NCBI GenBank assembly: GCA_000263395.1 | Contig: AJXE01000002.1 | Coordinates: forward strand, 248,001 to 312,000 | Length of the DNA: 64,000 nucleotides | Source: Stutzerimonas stutzeri TS44 | GTDB taxonomy: Bacteria > Pseudomonadota > Gammaproteobacteria > Pseudomonadales > Pseudomonadaceae | Reading direction: 5' to 3' | Shown: in pieces, positions 26,759 through 34,328 of the stretch | Position numbering within the stretch: the first letter of the stretch is position 1 | How the letters are laid out: every line of letters starts with the position of its first letter | Made by a program: the position numbers and the translations under genes | Notes under the pieces: model-generated | Database searches by the model: none | The model's input: the letters and a program-made list of their open reading frames with translations, nothing else | Told to the model about the DNA's origin: nothing

Positions 26759-26812
26759 GCGCCGCGCCGTCTGGCGAATGCGGGCCGGTCATGCGCACCG
26801 GCCCGCGGGCCA

Positions 26813-27538
26813 TCACTCTTCCCTGCCGCTCTCGACTTCCTGGGCCATGCGCGCCAGGCCCATGTGCCGCACGTCGGTGCCGCGCACCAGATAGATCACC
26901 AGTTCGGCGATGTTGCGTGCGTGGTCGCCGATGCGCTCCAGCGAGCGCAGCGCCCAGATCACGCTGAGCACGCGGGAGATCGAGCGCGGATCTTCCATCA
27001 TGTAGGTGACCAGTTCGCGCAGCGCGGTCTTGTATTCGCGGTCGACGGTCTTGTCGTACTGCGCCACCGACAGCGCCAGGTCGGCGTCGAAGCGGGCGAA
27101 GGCGTCGAGCGCTTCCTGCACCATCTTGCGCACCTGGTCGCCGATGTGGCGCACCTCGACGTAGCCCTTGGGCGACTCGCCTTCCTCGCACAGCTGGATG
27201 GCGCGGCGGGCGATCTTGGTCGCCTCGTCGCCGATGCGCTCGAGGTCGATCACCGACTTGGAGATGCTGATGATCAGACGCAGGTCGGAGGCCGCCGGCT
27301 GACGGCGGGCGAGGATGCGCACGCACTCCTCGTCGATGTTGCGCTCCATCTGGTTGATCTGGTCGTCGACCTCGCGCACCTGCTGGGCCAGGCCCGAATC
27401 GGCCTCGATCAGCGCGGTGACCGCGTCGTTGACCTGCTTCTCCACCAGGCCGCCCATCGCCAGCAGGTGGCTGCGTACTTCCTCCAGCTCGGCGTTGAAC
27501 TGCTGGGAGATGTGCTGGGTGTGGTTGTCTTTGTTCAT
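26813..27538 (-). CDS. phoU: Phosphate signalling protein PhoU
   Basis: Cytosolic 241-aa PhoU with two repeated three-helix PhoU domains, the standard size. Family motifs are visible: HLLAMGGLVEKQVNDAVTAL and SKSVIDLERIGDEATKIARR in the first repeat, VLSVIWALRSLERIGDHARN in the second. The ERIGD metal-binding signature occurs in both. PhoU damps PhoR-PhoB signalling when phosphate is ample and works with the Pst transporter. It is last in the pst operon. A heptad inverted repeat lies between pstB and phoU. The start MNKDNHTQHISQQFN at 27538 is chosen because the frame upstream of it reads through the antisense of other sequence. Confidence 0.97.
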   Translation of the reverse strand: MNKDNHTQHISQQFNAELEEVRSHLLAMGGLVEKQVNDAVTALIEADSGLAQQVREVDDQINQMERNIDEECVRILARRQPAASDLRLIISISKSVIDLERIGDEATKIARRAIQLCEEGESPKGYVEVRHIGDQVRKMVQEALDAFARFDADLALSVAQYDKTVDREYKTALRELVTYMMEDPRSISRVLSVIWALRSLERIGDHARNIAELVIYLVRGTDVRHMGLARMAQEVESGREE

Positions 27539-27549
27539 GGTTCGCTCCG

Positions 27550-27632
27550 CGAAAGCTGCAAGCTTCAAGCTGCAAGCTTCAAGTTGTTCTCCGGGGTCGC
27601 TCTTGCCGCTTGTGGCTTGCAGCTGTCGCGCG
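27550..27632. repeat. Heptad-based long inverted repeat between pstB and phoU (copy C)
   Basis: The left arm at 27550-27585 consists of CAAGCTT/CAAGCTG heptads. The right arm lies at 27602-27632. The outer 16 bp pair with one mismatch (CGCGAAAGCTGCAAGC against GCTTGCAGCTGTCGCG). It sits wholly between two co-transcribed genes and would form a hairpin in the message. Confidence 0.75.
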
Positions 27633-27633
27633 A

Positions 27634-28461
27634 CTAGCCATAACGCCCGGTGATGTAGTCTTCGGTCTGCTTCTTCGCCGGGTTGGTGAACAGCGTATCG
27701 GTGTCGCCGTACTCGATCAGCTTGCCCATGTACATGAACGCCGTGTAGTCGGAGACGCGCGCGGCCTGCTGCATATTGTGGGTGACGATGACGATGGTGT
27801 ACTTGGACTTCAGCTCGTAGATCAGTTCTTCGACCTTGAGCGAGGAGATCGGGTCGAGCGCCGAGCTGGGTTCGTCGAGCAGCAGCACTTCGGGCTGCAC
27901 GGCGATGGTACGGGCGATCACCAGACGCTGCTGCTGACCACCGGACAGACCCAGCGCCGATTCGTGCAGGCGATCCTTGACCTCGTCCCACAACGCCGCG
28001 CCCTTGAGCGCCCATTCGACGGTCTCGTCGAGCACGCGCTTCTGCTTGATGCCCTGGATGCGCAGGCCGTAGACCACGTTCTCGTAGATGCTCTTGGGGA
28101 ACGGGTTGGGCTTCTGGAACACCATGCCGACGCGGCGGCGCAGGTCGGCGACATCCTCGCCCTTGCGGTAGATGTTGTGGCCGTCGAGGTTGATCGCGCC
28201 TTCGATGCGGCAGCCGTCGACCAGATCGTTCATCCGGTTGAAGCAGCGCAGCAGCGTGGACTTGCCGCAACCGGACGGGCCGATGAAGGCCGTCACGCGC
28301 TGGCGCGGGATGTTCATGCTGACGTTGAACAGCGCCTGCTTCTGCCCGTAGAACAGGCTCAGGTCGGGCACCTCGATGGCCACCGGCTCGGTGGCCAGGT
28401 CCAGCACGCGCTTGTCGCGGCCGAGCGAAGAAATATCGATGGAATGGGTGTTGCTTTGCAT
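27634..28461 (-). CDS. pstB: Phosphate ABC transporter ATPase PstB
   Basis: ATPase of the high-affinity Pst importer, 275 aa, on the cytosolic face. Walker A is [14 protein letters not shown], the Q-loop is [17 protein letters not shown], the ABC signature is [18 protein letters not shown], Walker B is [13 protein letters not shown], and the switch His is in [15 protein letters not shown]. The C-terminal [13 protein letters not shown] is the PstB hallmark. An N-terminal extension of about 25 residues precedes the domain. It lies between pstA and phoU with heptad inverted repeats on both sides, so phoU and pstB levels may be tuned separately by RNA structure. Confidence 0.98.
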   Translation of the reverse strand: MQSNTHSIDISSLGRDKRVLDLATEPVAIEVPDLSLFYGQKQALFNVSMNIPRQRVTAFIGPSGCGKSTLLRCFNRMNDLVDGCRIEGAINLDGHNIYRKGEDVADLRRRVGMVFQKPNPFPKSIYENVVYGLRIQGIKQKRVLDETVEWALKGAALWDEVKDRLHESALGLSGGQQQRLVIARTIAVQPEVLLLDEPSSALDPISSLKVEELIYELKSKYTIVIVTHNMQQAARVSDYTAFMYMGKLIEYGDTDTLFTNPAKKQTEDYITGRYG

Positions 28462-28476
28462 GTGCTCACTCCGTTC

Positions 28477-28562
28477 GCAGCTGCAAGCTGCAAGCTACAA
28501 GCCGCAAGCTCAAACCGGCACCTCGTTCCTCTTGAGGCTTGCCGCTTGAAGCTTGCAGCTGC
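28477..28562. repeat. Heptad-based long inverted repeat between pstA and pstB (copy D)
   Basis: The left arm at 28477-28514 shows four tandem heptads (GCAAGCT GCAAGCT ACAAGCC and a further GCAAGCT). The right arm at 28531-28562 ends GAAGCTTGCAGCTGC. The arms pair over about 30 bp once one extra heptad in the left arm bulges out, leaving a loop of 16 nt. The right arm ends 2 nt from the pstA stop. Confidence 0.78.
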
Positions 28563-28564
28563 TC

Positions 28565-30235
28565 TTAGTGGTCCAGCGCCTTGTACTTCTCGCGCAGGTG
28601 GTTGCGGATGACGACCGCACTGAAGTTCAGCACCGCGATGACCAGCACCAGCAGGAACGCGGTGGCGTAGACCAGCGGCCGCGCGGCCTCGACGTTGGGA
28701 CTCTGGAAGCCGACGTCGTAGATGTGGAAGCCCAGGTGCATGATCTTCTGATCCAGGTGCAGGTAAGGGTAGTTGCCGTTGAGCGGCAGGTTCGGCGCCA
28801 GCTTGACCACGCCGACCAGCATCAGCGGCGCCACTTCACCGGCGGCGCGCGCCACGGCGAGGATCAGGCCGGTCATCATCGCCGGGCTGGCCATCGGCAA
28901 CACCACGCGCCACAGCGTCTCGGACTTGGTCGCGCCGAGGGCCAGCGAGCCTTCGCGGATCATCCGCGGGATGCGCGCCAGGCCTTCCTCGGTGGCGACG
29001 ATCACCACCGGCAGGGTGAGGATCGCCAGGGTCAGCGAGGCCCACATCAGCCCCGGCGTGCCGAACACCGGCGCCGGCGCGGCTTCGGGGTAGAAGATAC
29101 GGTCCAGCGAGCCGCCCAGCACGTAGACGAAGAAGCCCAGGCCGAACACGCCGTAGACGATCGATGGCACGCCGGCGAGGTTGTTCACCGCGATGCGGAT
29201 CACGCGCGTGAGCAGGCCCTGCTTGGCGTATTCGCGCAGATAGACCGCGGCGATCACGCCGAACGGAGTGACGATCACCGCCATAATCAGGGTCATCAGC
29301 ACGGTACCGAAGATCGCCGGGAAGATGCCGCCCTCGGTGTTCGCCTCGCGCGGTTCGTCGCTGACGAACTCCCACAGCTTGGCCACGTAGAAACCCAGCT
29401 TGTCGGTGGTGGACATGGCGTTCGGCCGGTAGGCGCGCACCACCTTGCCCAGGCTGATCTGCTGCTCGCGGCCATCGACGGTGCGCACGCTGATGCTGTC
29501 GCGGTTGAACTGCTGCTGCAGCGCGATCAGCTCCTGCTCCAGCACGCGGTATTCGGCGTCCCATTCGGCGCGTTCGGCGTCCAGTTCGGCCTGTGCCGCG
29601 GCATCCAGACGGCCGTCCAGCTCCAGCTTGCGGGTCTTCAGGCGCAGACGCTCGAGGCCGTGGTTGATGCGGCCGATCTCGACCTTCTCCACCTGGCTGA
29701 TCTGCCCGTGCAACTGCTCGACCCGTTCGAGGCGGCGCTGCAGCTCGGCCCAGGCAGCATCGCCCTCGGCCACCAGCTGCCCGGCCTCCTTGACGTTGAG
29801 CAGCTCGCCGTAGAAGTTGCCCCACTCGCGGCGCTCCAGCACCACCATGTCCTGCGGCATGCGCGGGTTGCTCAGCCATTCGCCGACCACCCAGGAGAAG
29901 TCCGCACCGTAGACTTCACGGTTGCCGACCTTGAGCAGCTCGCGGGTCATGAACTCGCCGCCCTCGGCGTTGACCGGCAGGCCACTGGCCGCCAGCCGCG
30001 CGCGCGGCACTTCCTCGGTCTGCACCACCTCGCCGGCCAGCACGCGCGGTGCCTCGCCGGGCACCTGGTAGTCGGCGACCATCACGTCGGCCGGCCAGAA
30101 ATGCGCCAGGCCGCGCACGCCAATCACGGCCAGCAGGCCCAGGGTCATGATCACCGCGATGGCCACCGCACCGGCGTTCATCCAGATCCACGGAGTGCCA
30201 CTCTTGACCCAGGTGTTCAACGAATCCTTTTTCAC
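28565..30235 (-). CDS. pstA: Phosphate ABC transporter permease PstA with periplasmic coiled-coil insert
   Basis: Permease subunit of the Pst importer, 556 aa, far longer than the roughly 300 aa of E. coli PstA. The first membrane segment lies at 18-41 (WMNAGAVAIAVIMTLGLLAV). A periplasmic insert of about 250 residues follows; residues about 160-243 have strong heptad, charged coiled-coil character (WAELQRRLERVEQLHGQISQ, ERLRLKTRKLELDGRLDAAA). The permease core starts near 305, with YGVFGLGFFVYVLGG and the cytoplasmic loop EGSLALGATKSETLWRVVLP. The start is GTG at 30235 (KKDSLNTWVKSGTPW), matching relatives, with AAGGT 8 nt upstream. It lies 54 nt after pstC. Confidence 0.95.
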   Translation of the reverse strand: MKKDSLNTWVKSGTPWIWMNAGAVAIAVIMTLGLLAVIGVRGLAHFWPADVMVADYQVPGEAPRVLAGEVVQTEEVPRARLAASGLPVNAEGGEFMTRELLKVGNREVYGADFSWVVGEWLSNPRMPQDMVVLERREWGNFYGELLNVKEAGQLVAEGDAAWAELQRRLERVEQLHGQISQVEKVEIGRINHGLERLRLKTRKLELDGRLDAAAQAELDAERAEWDAEYRVLEQELIALQQQFNRDSISVRTVDGREQQISLGKVVRAYRPNAMSTTDKLGFYVAKLWEFVSDEPREANTEGGIFPAIFGTVLMTLIMAVIVTPFGVIAAVYLREYAKQGLLTRVIRIAVNNLAGVPSIVYGVFGLGFFVYVLGGSLDRIFYPEAAPAPVFGTPGLMWASLTLAILTLPVVIVATEEGLARIPRMIREGSLALGATKSETLWRVVLPMASPAMMTGLILAVARAAGEVAPLMLVGVVKLAPNLPLNGNYPYLHLDQKIMHLGFHIYDVGFQSPNVEAARPLVYATAFLLVLVIAVLNFSAVVIRNHLREKYKALDH

Positions 30236-30289
30236 GGATCGATACCTTTTCGAAAATCTCGGCGCCACCGCCCGCAGGCGGCGCGTGTA

Positions 30290-32566
30290 TTACAGGCTGG
30301 CGTACTTGCCGCGCAGGCGCTGGCGAATCAGTTCGGCCAGGGTGTTCATCACGAAGGTGAACATCAGCAGCACGAAGGCGGCCAGGAACAGCACGCGGTA
30401 GTGGGTACCGCCGACCTCCGACTCGGGCATTTCCACCGCGACGTTGGCCGCCAGGGTGCGCATGCCCTCGAAGATGTTGGCCTCCATGATCGGCGTGTTG
30501 CCGGTGGCCATCAGCACGATCATGGTTTCGCCCACGGCGCGGCCCATGCCGATCATCAGCGCGGAGAAGATGCCCGGGCTCGCGGTCAGCAGCACCACGC
30601 GGGTCAGCGTCTGCCAGGGCGTGGCGCCGAGCGCCAGCGAACCCAGGGTCAGGCTCTTCGGCACGCTGAACACCGCGTCCTCGGCGATCGAATAGATCGT
30701 CGGGATCACCGCGAAGCCCATCGCCAGGCCGACCACCAGGGCGTTGCGCTGGTCGAACGGGATGCCCAGGTCATTGGACAGCCACAGGCGCATGTCGCCG
30801 CCGAAGAACCAGTTTTCCAGGTGGCCGCTGATGGCCAGCGAACCGATGCCGACGATGAGGATCACCGGGATCAGCAGCAGCGCTTCCCAGCCTTCCGGCA
30901 CGCTCAGGCGCACGCGCTCGGGCAGGCGGCTCCAGCTCCAGGCGGCGAACAGGATGCCCAGCGGCATCAGCAGCAGCAGGCTGAAGATGCCCGGCAGGTG
31001 GTTCTCCAGGAACGGCGCGAGGAACAGGCCGGCGAAGAAGCCGAGGATCACCGTCGGCAGTGCCTCCATCAGTTCGATCACCGGCTTGATCTTGCGGCGC
31101 AGCGCCGGGGCCATGAAGTAGGCGGTATAGAACGCCGCGCAGATCGCCAGCGGGGCGGCCAGCAGCATCGCGTAAAACGCCGCCTTGAGCGTGCCGAAGG
31201 CCAGCGGCGCGAGGCTCAGCTTGGGTTCGAAATCGGTGTTGGCGGAGGTGGACTGCCAGACGTAGTCGGGCTTCGCGTAGCTTTCGTACCAGACCTTGCC
31301 CCACAGCGCGCTCCAGGAAATCTCCGGGTGCGGGTTGTCGATCACGAAGCGCTGCAGGCCCTGCGGCGACTCCACCAGCAGGCGGGTGGCGCGCGGAGAC
31401 AGTGCGGCGAGCGCGGCGCCGTCGGCGACCTGCTCCTTGAGCAGCGTGCGGTGGGCGGTGCTGTGGAAGATGCCCAGCGTGCCGGCGCGGTCGAGCGCGA
31501 GGAAGCCCTTGCGCCGCTCTTCCGGAAGGATCTGGCTGATCGGGCTGTCGGCCAGCGTGAAGTTGCGCACGTTGCGCAGCTCGGCCTGGCCGTCGCTGCC
31601 ACGCACCATGAACCACTGGCCGATGCCGCCCCTGGAGTCGCCGATCATCAGCGAGATGCCGCCGAGCAGCGGGCTGACGGCGGTGATCTCGGCACCGTCG
31701 GCGACCAGTTTGTAGCGGCCGTTGAGCTGCTTGCGGCGCAGATCGAAGACGTCGGCGCTGGCCTTGCCGCTGACCGCATACAGCCACATGTGGCGCGGAT
31801 CGAGCTGCAGCGCGCGGATCGGTTCGGCGAGCTGCGGCAGATCCAGGCGCTCCTGCTCCAGGGTCACTTCGCCGGTCAGCAGGTTCTCGCTGCTGGCGAT
31901 GCGCTGGGCATGCAGCGCGGTGCCGGTGGCGCCGGCGACCAGCAGGGTCTTGCCGTTGAGGCTGATGGCCGCCTGCTCGATCGCGCGGCCCTCGCCATCA
32001 AGCTGCAGCGGCTGCTCGCCGAACGGATAGACGATCCGCGGCGTGATGGTCTTCTGGTTGTTCGGGTAGGTGATCTGGTACTCGTGCTCGATGACCAGCG
32101 CCTGGCCGTTGCTCAGGCCGAGCACCAGCCGGCGGGTGCCGGGGGTGTCCTGGCCGACCGAGACGATGCGGCTGTCAGCCGGCAGCGCCAGCGCGACATT
32201 CGCGAGTGGCGCGCCATCGGCCAGCGTAAAGAAGCGCACCTGGCCATCGGCGCTCAACCGCATCGCCACTTGGTTCTGCTCCTCGACGGCCAGCAACAGT
32301 GCCTGGCTGTCCTCGGCCAGCCAGGCCGGGCGCTGGACTTCCCGCGCCTCGAGCTCGGCGCCCTGGAACATGGGCAGCACGACCTGTCCCAGGTAGAAGA
32401 AGATCAGGGTGATCGCACCCAGCACCGCCAGGCCGCCGATGGTCACGTACCAGCGCGCCAGGTGGTCTTTCAGCGCGCGAATGCGGCGTTTACGCTGCAG
32501 GGCCGGAGTATCGAAATCCAGCCGTTGCACATCGGAGTTCGCGGTCATGGGCTCTATGTCGTTCAT
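30290..32566 (-). CDS. pstC: Phosphate ABC transporter permease PstC with large periplasmic domain
   Basis: Permease subunit of the Pst importer, 758 aa against about 320 in E. coli. One membrane segment at about 42-66 (IGGLAVLGAITLIFFYLGQV) is followed by about 390 periplasmic residues. These consist of short repeating strand patterns (NQVAMRLSADGQVRFFTLAD, RRLVLGLSNGQALVIEHEYQ, LNGKTLLVAGATGTALHAQR) that resemble a beta-propeller. The permease core resumes at about 460 with FGTLKAAFYAMLLAAPLAI and the loop LTLGSLALGATPWQTLTRVV. The start at 32566 is uncertain; a second ATG six codons in is possible. It follows pstS with a hairpin between them. Confidence 0.94.
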   Translation of the reverse strand: MNDIEPMTANSDVQRLDFDTPALQRKRRIRALKDHLARWYVTIGGLAVLGAITLIFFYLGQVVLPMFQGAELEAREVQRPAWLAEDSQALLLAVEEQNQVAMRLSADGQVRFFTLADGAPLANVALALPADSRIVSVGQDTPGTRRLVLGLSNGQALVIEHEYQITYPNNQKTITPRIVYPFGEQPLQLDGEGRAIEQAAISLNGKTLLVAGATGTALHAQRIASSENLLTGEVTLEQERLDLPQLAEPIRALQLDPRHMWLYAVSGKASADVFDLRRKQLNGRYKLVADGAEITAVSPLLGGISLMIGDSRGGIGQWFMVRGSDGQAELRNVRNFTLADSPISQILPEERRKGFLALDRAGTLGIFHSTAHRTLLKEQVADGAALAALSPRATRLLVESPQGLQRFVIDNPHPEISWSALWGKVWYESYAKPDYVWQSTSANTDFEPKLSLAPLAFGTLKAAFYAMLLAAPLAICAAFYTAYFMAPALRRKIKPVIELMEALPTVILGFFAGLFLAPFLENHLPGIFSLLLLMPLGILFAAWSWSRLPERVRLSVPEGWEALLLIPVILIVGIGSLAISGHLENWFFGGDMRLWLSNDLGIPFDQRNALVVGLAMGFAVIPTIYSIAEDAVFSVPKSLTLGSLALGATPWQTLTRVVLLTASPGIFSALMIGMGRAVGETMIVLMATGNTPIMEANIFEGMRTLAANVAVEMPESEVGGTHYRVLFLAAFVLLMFTFVMNTLAELIRQRLRGKYASL

Positions 32567-32657
32567 GCCAAGGTTCCTGGGCCGGGCGGCCCCGTCAGGG
32601 CGACTAATCTAATCAAGCCGTGTGACAGAAAAATTACAACCGGGTGACACGACGAAA

Positions 32658-32683
32658 CCCGCCAGCGCGAAGTGCGTGGCGGG
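32658..32683 (-). terminator. Attenuator-like hairpin between pstS and pstC
   Basis: The stem CCCGCCA/TGGCGGG is 7 bp with a 12-nt GC-rich loop. It lies 51 nt past the pstS stop, on the minus strand. Partial termination or 3'-end protection here would give more pstS than pstCAB message, as expected for a binding protein. Confidence 0.5.
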
Positions 32684-32733
32684 CATCGTGACGCAGGAGC
32701 GGCGGGGCTGCCGCCGGTCCTCCGCGCGGGTCG

Positions 32734-33699
32734 TTAGAGACCCAGCTCTTGCAGGGTCTTGTCGACCACTTTCTTCGGCAGCGGGATGTAGCCGTCCTTG
32801 ACCACGACTTCCTGGCCCTGCTTGGACAGCACCAGCTTGATGAACTCGGCATCGATCGGGCTCAGCGGCTTGTTCGGCGCCTTGTTCACGTAGACGTAGA
32901 AGAAGCGCGCCAGCGGGAACTTGCCGGCCAGGGCGTTTTCTTCGTTGGCTTCGAAGGCTTCGCCACCCTTGGACAGCGGCACGGCGCGCACGCTGGAGGT
33001 CTTGTAGCCGATGCCCGAGTAACCGATGGCGTTCAGGGTGCTGGAGATCGACTGCACCACCGAGGCCGAACCCGGCTGCTCGTTGACGTTGGATTTGAAG
33101 TCGCCCTTACACAGCGCTTCTTCCTTGAAGTAGCCGTAGGTGCCGGATACCGAGTTGCGACCGAACAGCTGGATCGGCTTGGCCGCCCACTCGCCGGTCA
33201 GGCCCAGGTCGCCCCAGGTCTTGATGTCCTGGGCGCCACCGCACAGGCGGGTGCTGGAGAAGATCGCGTCGACCTGCTCGATGTCCAGGCTCTTGATCGG
33301 GTTGTCCTTGTGCACGAACACGGCCAGGGCGTCGATCGCTACCGGCACGGCAGTCGGCTTGTAGCCGTACTTCTGCTCGAAGGCCTGGATCTCGTTGTCC
33401 TTCATCGGGCGGCTCATCGGCCCCATGTTGGCGGTGCCTTCGGTCAGCGCGGGCGGCGCGGTGGAGGAGCCGGCAGCCTGGATCTGGATGTTGACGTTCG
33501 GGTAGCTGCGCTTGAACTCTTCGGCCCACAGAGTCATCAGGTTGGCCAGGGAGTCGGAGCCGACGCTGGACAGGTTGCCGGAAACACCGGAAGTCTTCTC
33601 GTAGCTCGGCAGAGCCGGATCGACTGCCGCAACCGCGCTCGCGGCACCCACACCAGCGGCCACGAAGGTCAGCGCCGCCATCAAACGATTCAGTTTCAT
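32734..33699 (-). CDS. pstS: Periplasmic phosphate-binding protein PstS
   Basis: Substrate-binding protein of the Pst importer, 321 aa. A Sec signal peptide ends near residue 24 ([12 protein letters not shown]). Phosphate-binding motifs are clear: [40 protein letters not shown] with MGPMSRPM, and [19 protein letters not shown]. The C-terminus keeps [15 protein letters not shown] and GYIPLPKKV. This is the PstS subtype found in Pseudomonas next to pstCAB. AGGAG lies 8-11 nt upstream of the start, and a Pho box with three 7-bp units lies about 63-92 nt upstream. It heads the operon pstS-pstC-pstA-pstB-phoU. Confidence 0.97.
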   Translation of the reverse strand: MKLNRLMAALTFVAAGVGAASAVAAVDPALPSYEKTSGVSGNLSSVGSDSLANLMTLWAEEFKRSYPNVNIQIQAAGSSTAPPALTEGTANMGPMSRPMKDNEIQAFEQKYGYKPTAVPVAIDALAVFVHKDNPIKSLDIEQVDAIFSSTRLCGGAQDIKTWGDLGLTGEWAAKPIQLFGRNSVSGTYGYFKEEALCKGDFKSNVNEQPGSASVVQSISSTLNAIGYSGIGYKTSSVRAVPLSKGGEAFEANEENALAGKFPLARFFYVYVNKAPNKPLSPIDAEFIKLVLSKQGQEVVVKDGYIPLPKKVVDKTLQELGL

Positions 33700-33762
33700 A
33701 CCTTGCTCCTAGCAGAGGTGTGTTCGAGTGTGTTGGAACGGGGGCCAGTATCTGCAGGCCGT

Positions 33763-33791
33763 ATGAACACTCTATGAAGCGTGTGTGACAA
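33763..33791 (-). promoter_or_regulatory. Pho box (three 7-bp units) upstream of pstS
   Basis: Read on the minus strand, three units TTGTCAC, GCTTCAT and TGTTCAT start exactly 11 bp apart (complements of 33785-33791, 33774-33780 and 33763-33769). Each matches the CTGTCAT half-site at four or five of seven positions and all share TCA in register. The 11-bp step is the spacing of PhoB half-sites. The array lies 64 nt upstream of pstS. Confidence 0.75.
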
Positions 33792-33919
33792 TCTTGTTAC
33801 CGACGGCAATCTTGACCCGGGGTGGTCGCTGCGTCGTCGGAGTGCCGTTATACTGCGCTTTTCCCGCCCTAGCGCGGGGTTTTCGCGCCAGAACAACAAT
33901 CGCGCCGCGAGTCCGACCG

Positions 33920-34321
33920 ATGAACGAATACGAACAGGAAGATCCGATTCCCCAGGGCGACCTGGCCCTGCAGCTGACCGCCCTGCCGCGTGAAACCAAC
34001 GGCTTCGGCGATATCTACGGCGGCTGGCTGGTCTCGCAGATGGATCTGGCCGGCACCGCGATGGCCAGCCGCGTGGCCGGCGGCCGCGTGGCGACGGTGT
34101 CCATCGACCGCATGGCCTTCATGGTGCCGGTGGCGGTCGGCGCGCAGCTGTCCTTCTATACGCAGACGCTGGAAGTCGGGCGCAGCTCGATCCGCATGCT
34201 GGTGGAAGTCTGGAGCGACGATCCGCTGTCCAGCGAATGGCGCAAGGTCACCGAGGCGGTGTTCGTCTTCGTCGCCATCGACGGCAGCGGCCGCACCCGC
34301 CCGGTGACGCCGCGCCGCTGA
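33920..34321 (+). CDS. yciA: YciA-type acyl-CoA thioesterase
   Basis: Small hotdog-fold thioesterase of 133 aa, cytosolic, of the YciA/acyl-CoA hydrolase group. The core reads NGFGDIYGGWLVSQMDLAGT, where the GG turn and the following Asp belong to the active site. Strands RVATVSIDRMAFMVPVAVG and QTLEVGRSSIRMLVEVWSDD follow. Relatives hydrolyse short- to long-chain acyl-CoAs with broad specificity. The start MNEYEQEDPIPQGD at 33920 gives the normal length; the frame extends upstream without similarity and across the Pho box. It is divergent from pstS. Confidence 0.9.
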   Translation: MNEYEQEDPIPQGDLALQLTALPRETNGFGDIYGGWLVSQMDLAGTAMASRVAGGRVATVSIDRMAFMVPVAVGAQLSFYTQTLEVGRSSIRMLVEVWSDDPLSSEWRKVTEAVFVFVAIDGSGRTRPVTPRR

Positions 34322-34328
34322 GCACCGC

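Noticed and set aside
26813..28270. A 485-codon frame extending phoU through the gap into pstB.
   Set aside because: Residues upstream of MNKDNHTQ derive from a shifted reading of pstB and the repeat; the 241-aa PhoU is complete by itself.
28553..32647. A 1364-codon open frame on the plus strand opposite pstA and pstC.
   Set aside because: It is the antisense of two well-supported genes in very GC-rich DNA, where stop codons are rare. Its composition (His/Gln/Arg-rich, low complexity) is that of a codon-shadow, and it has no family motif.
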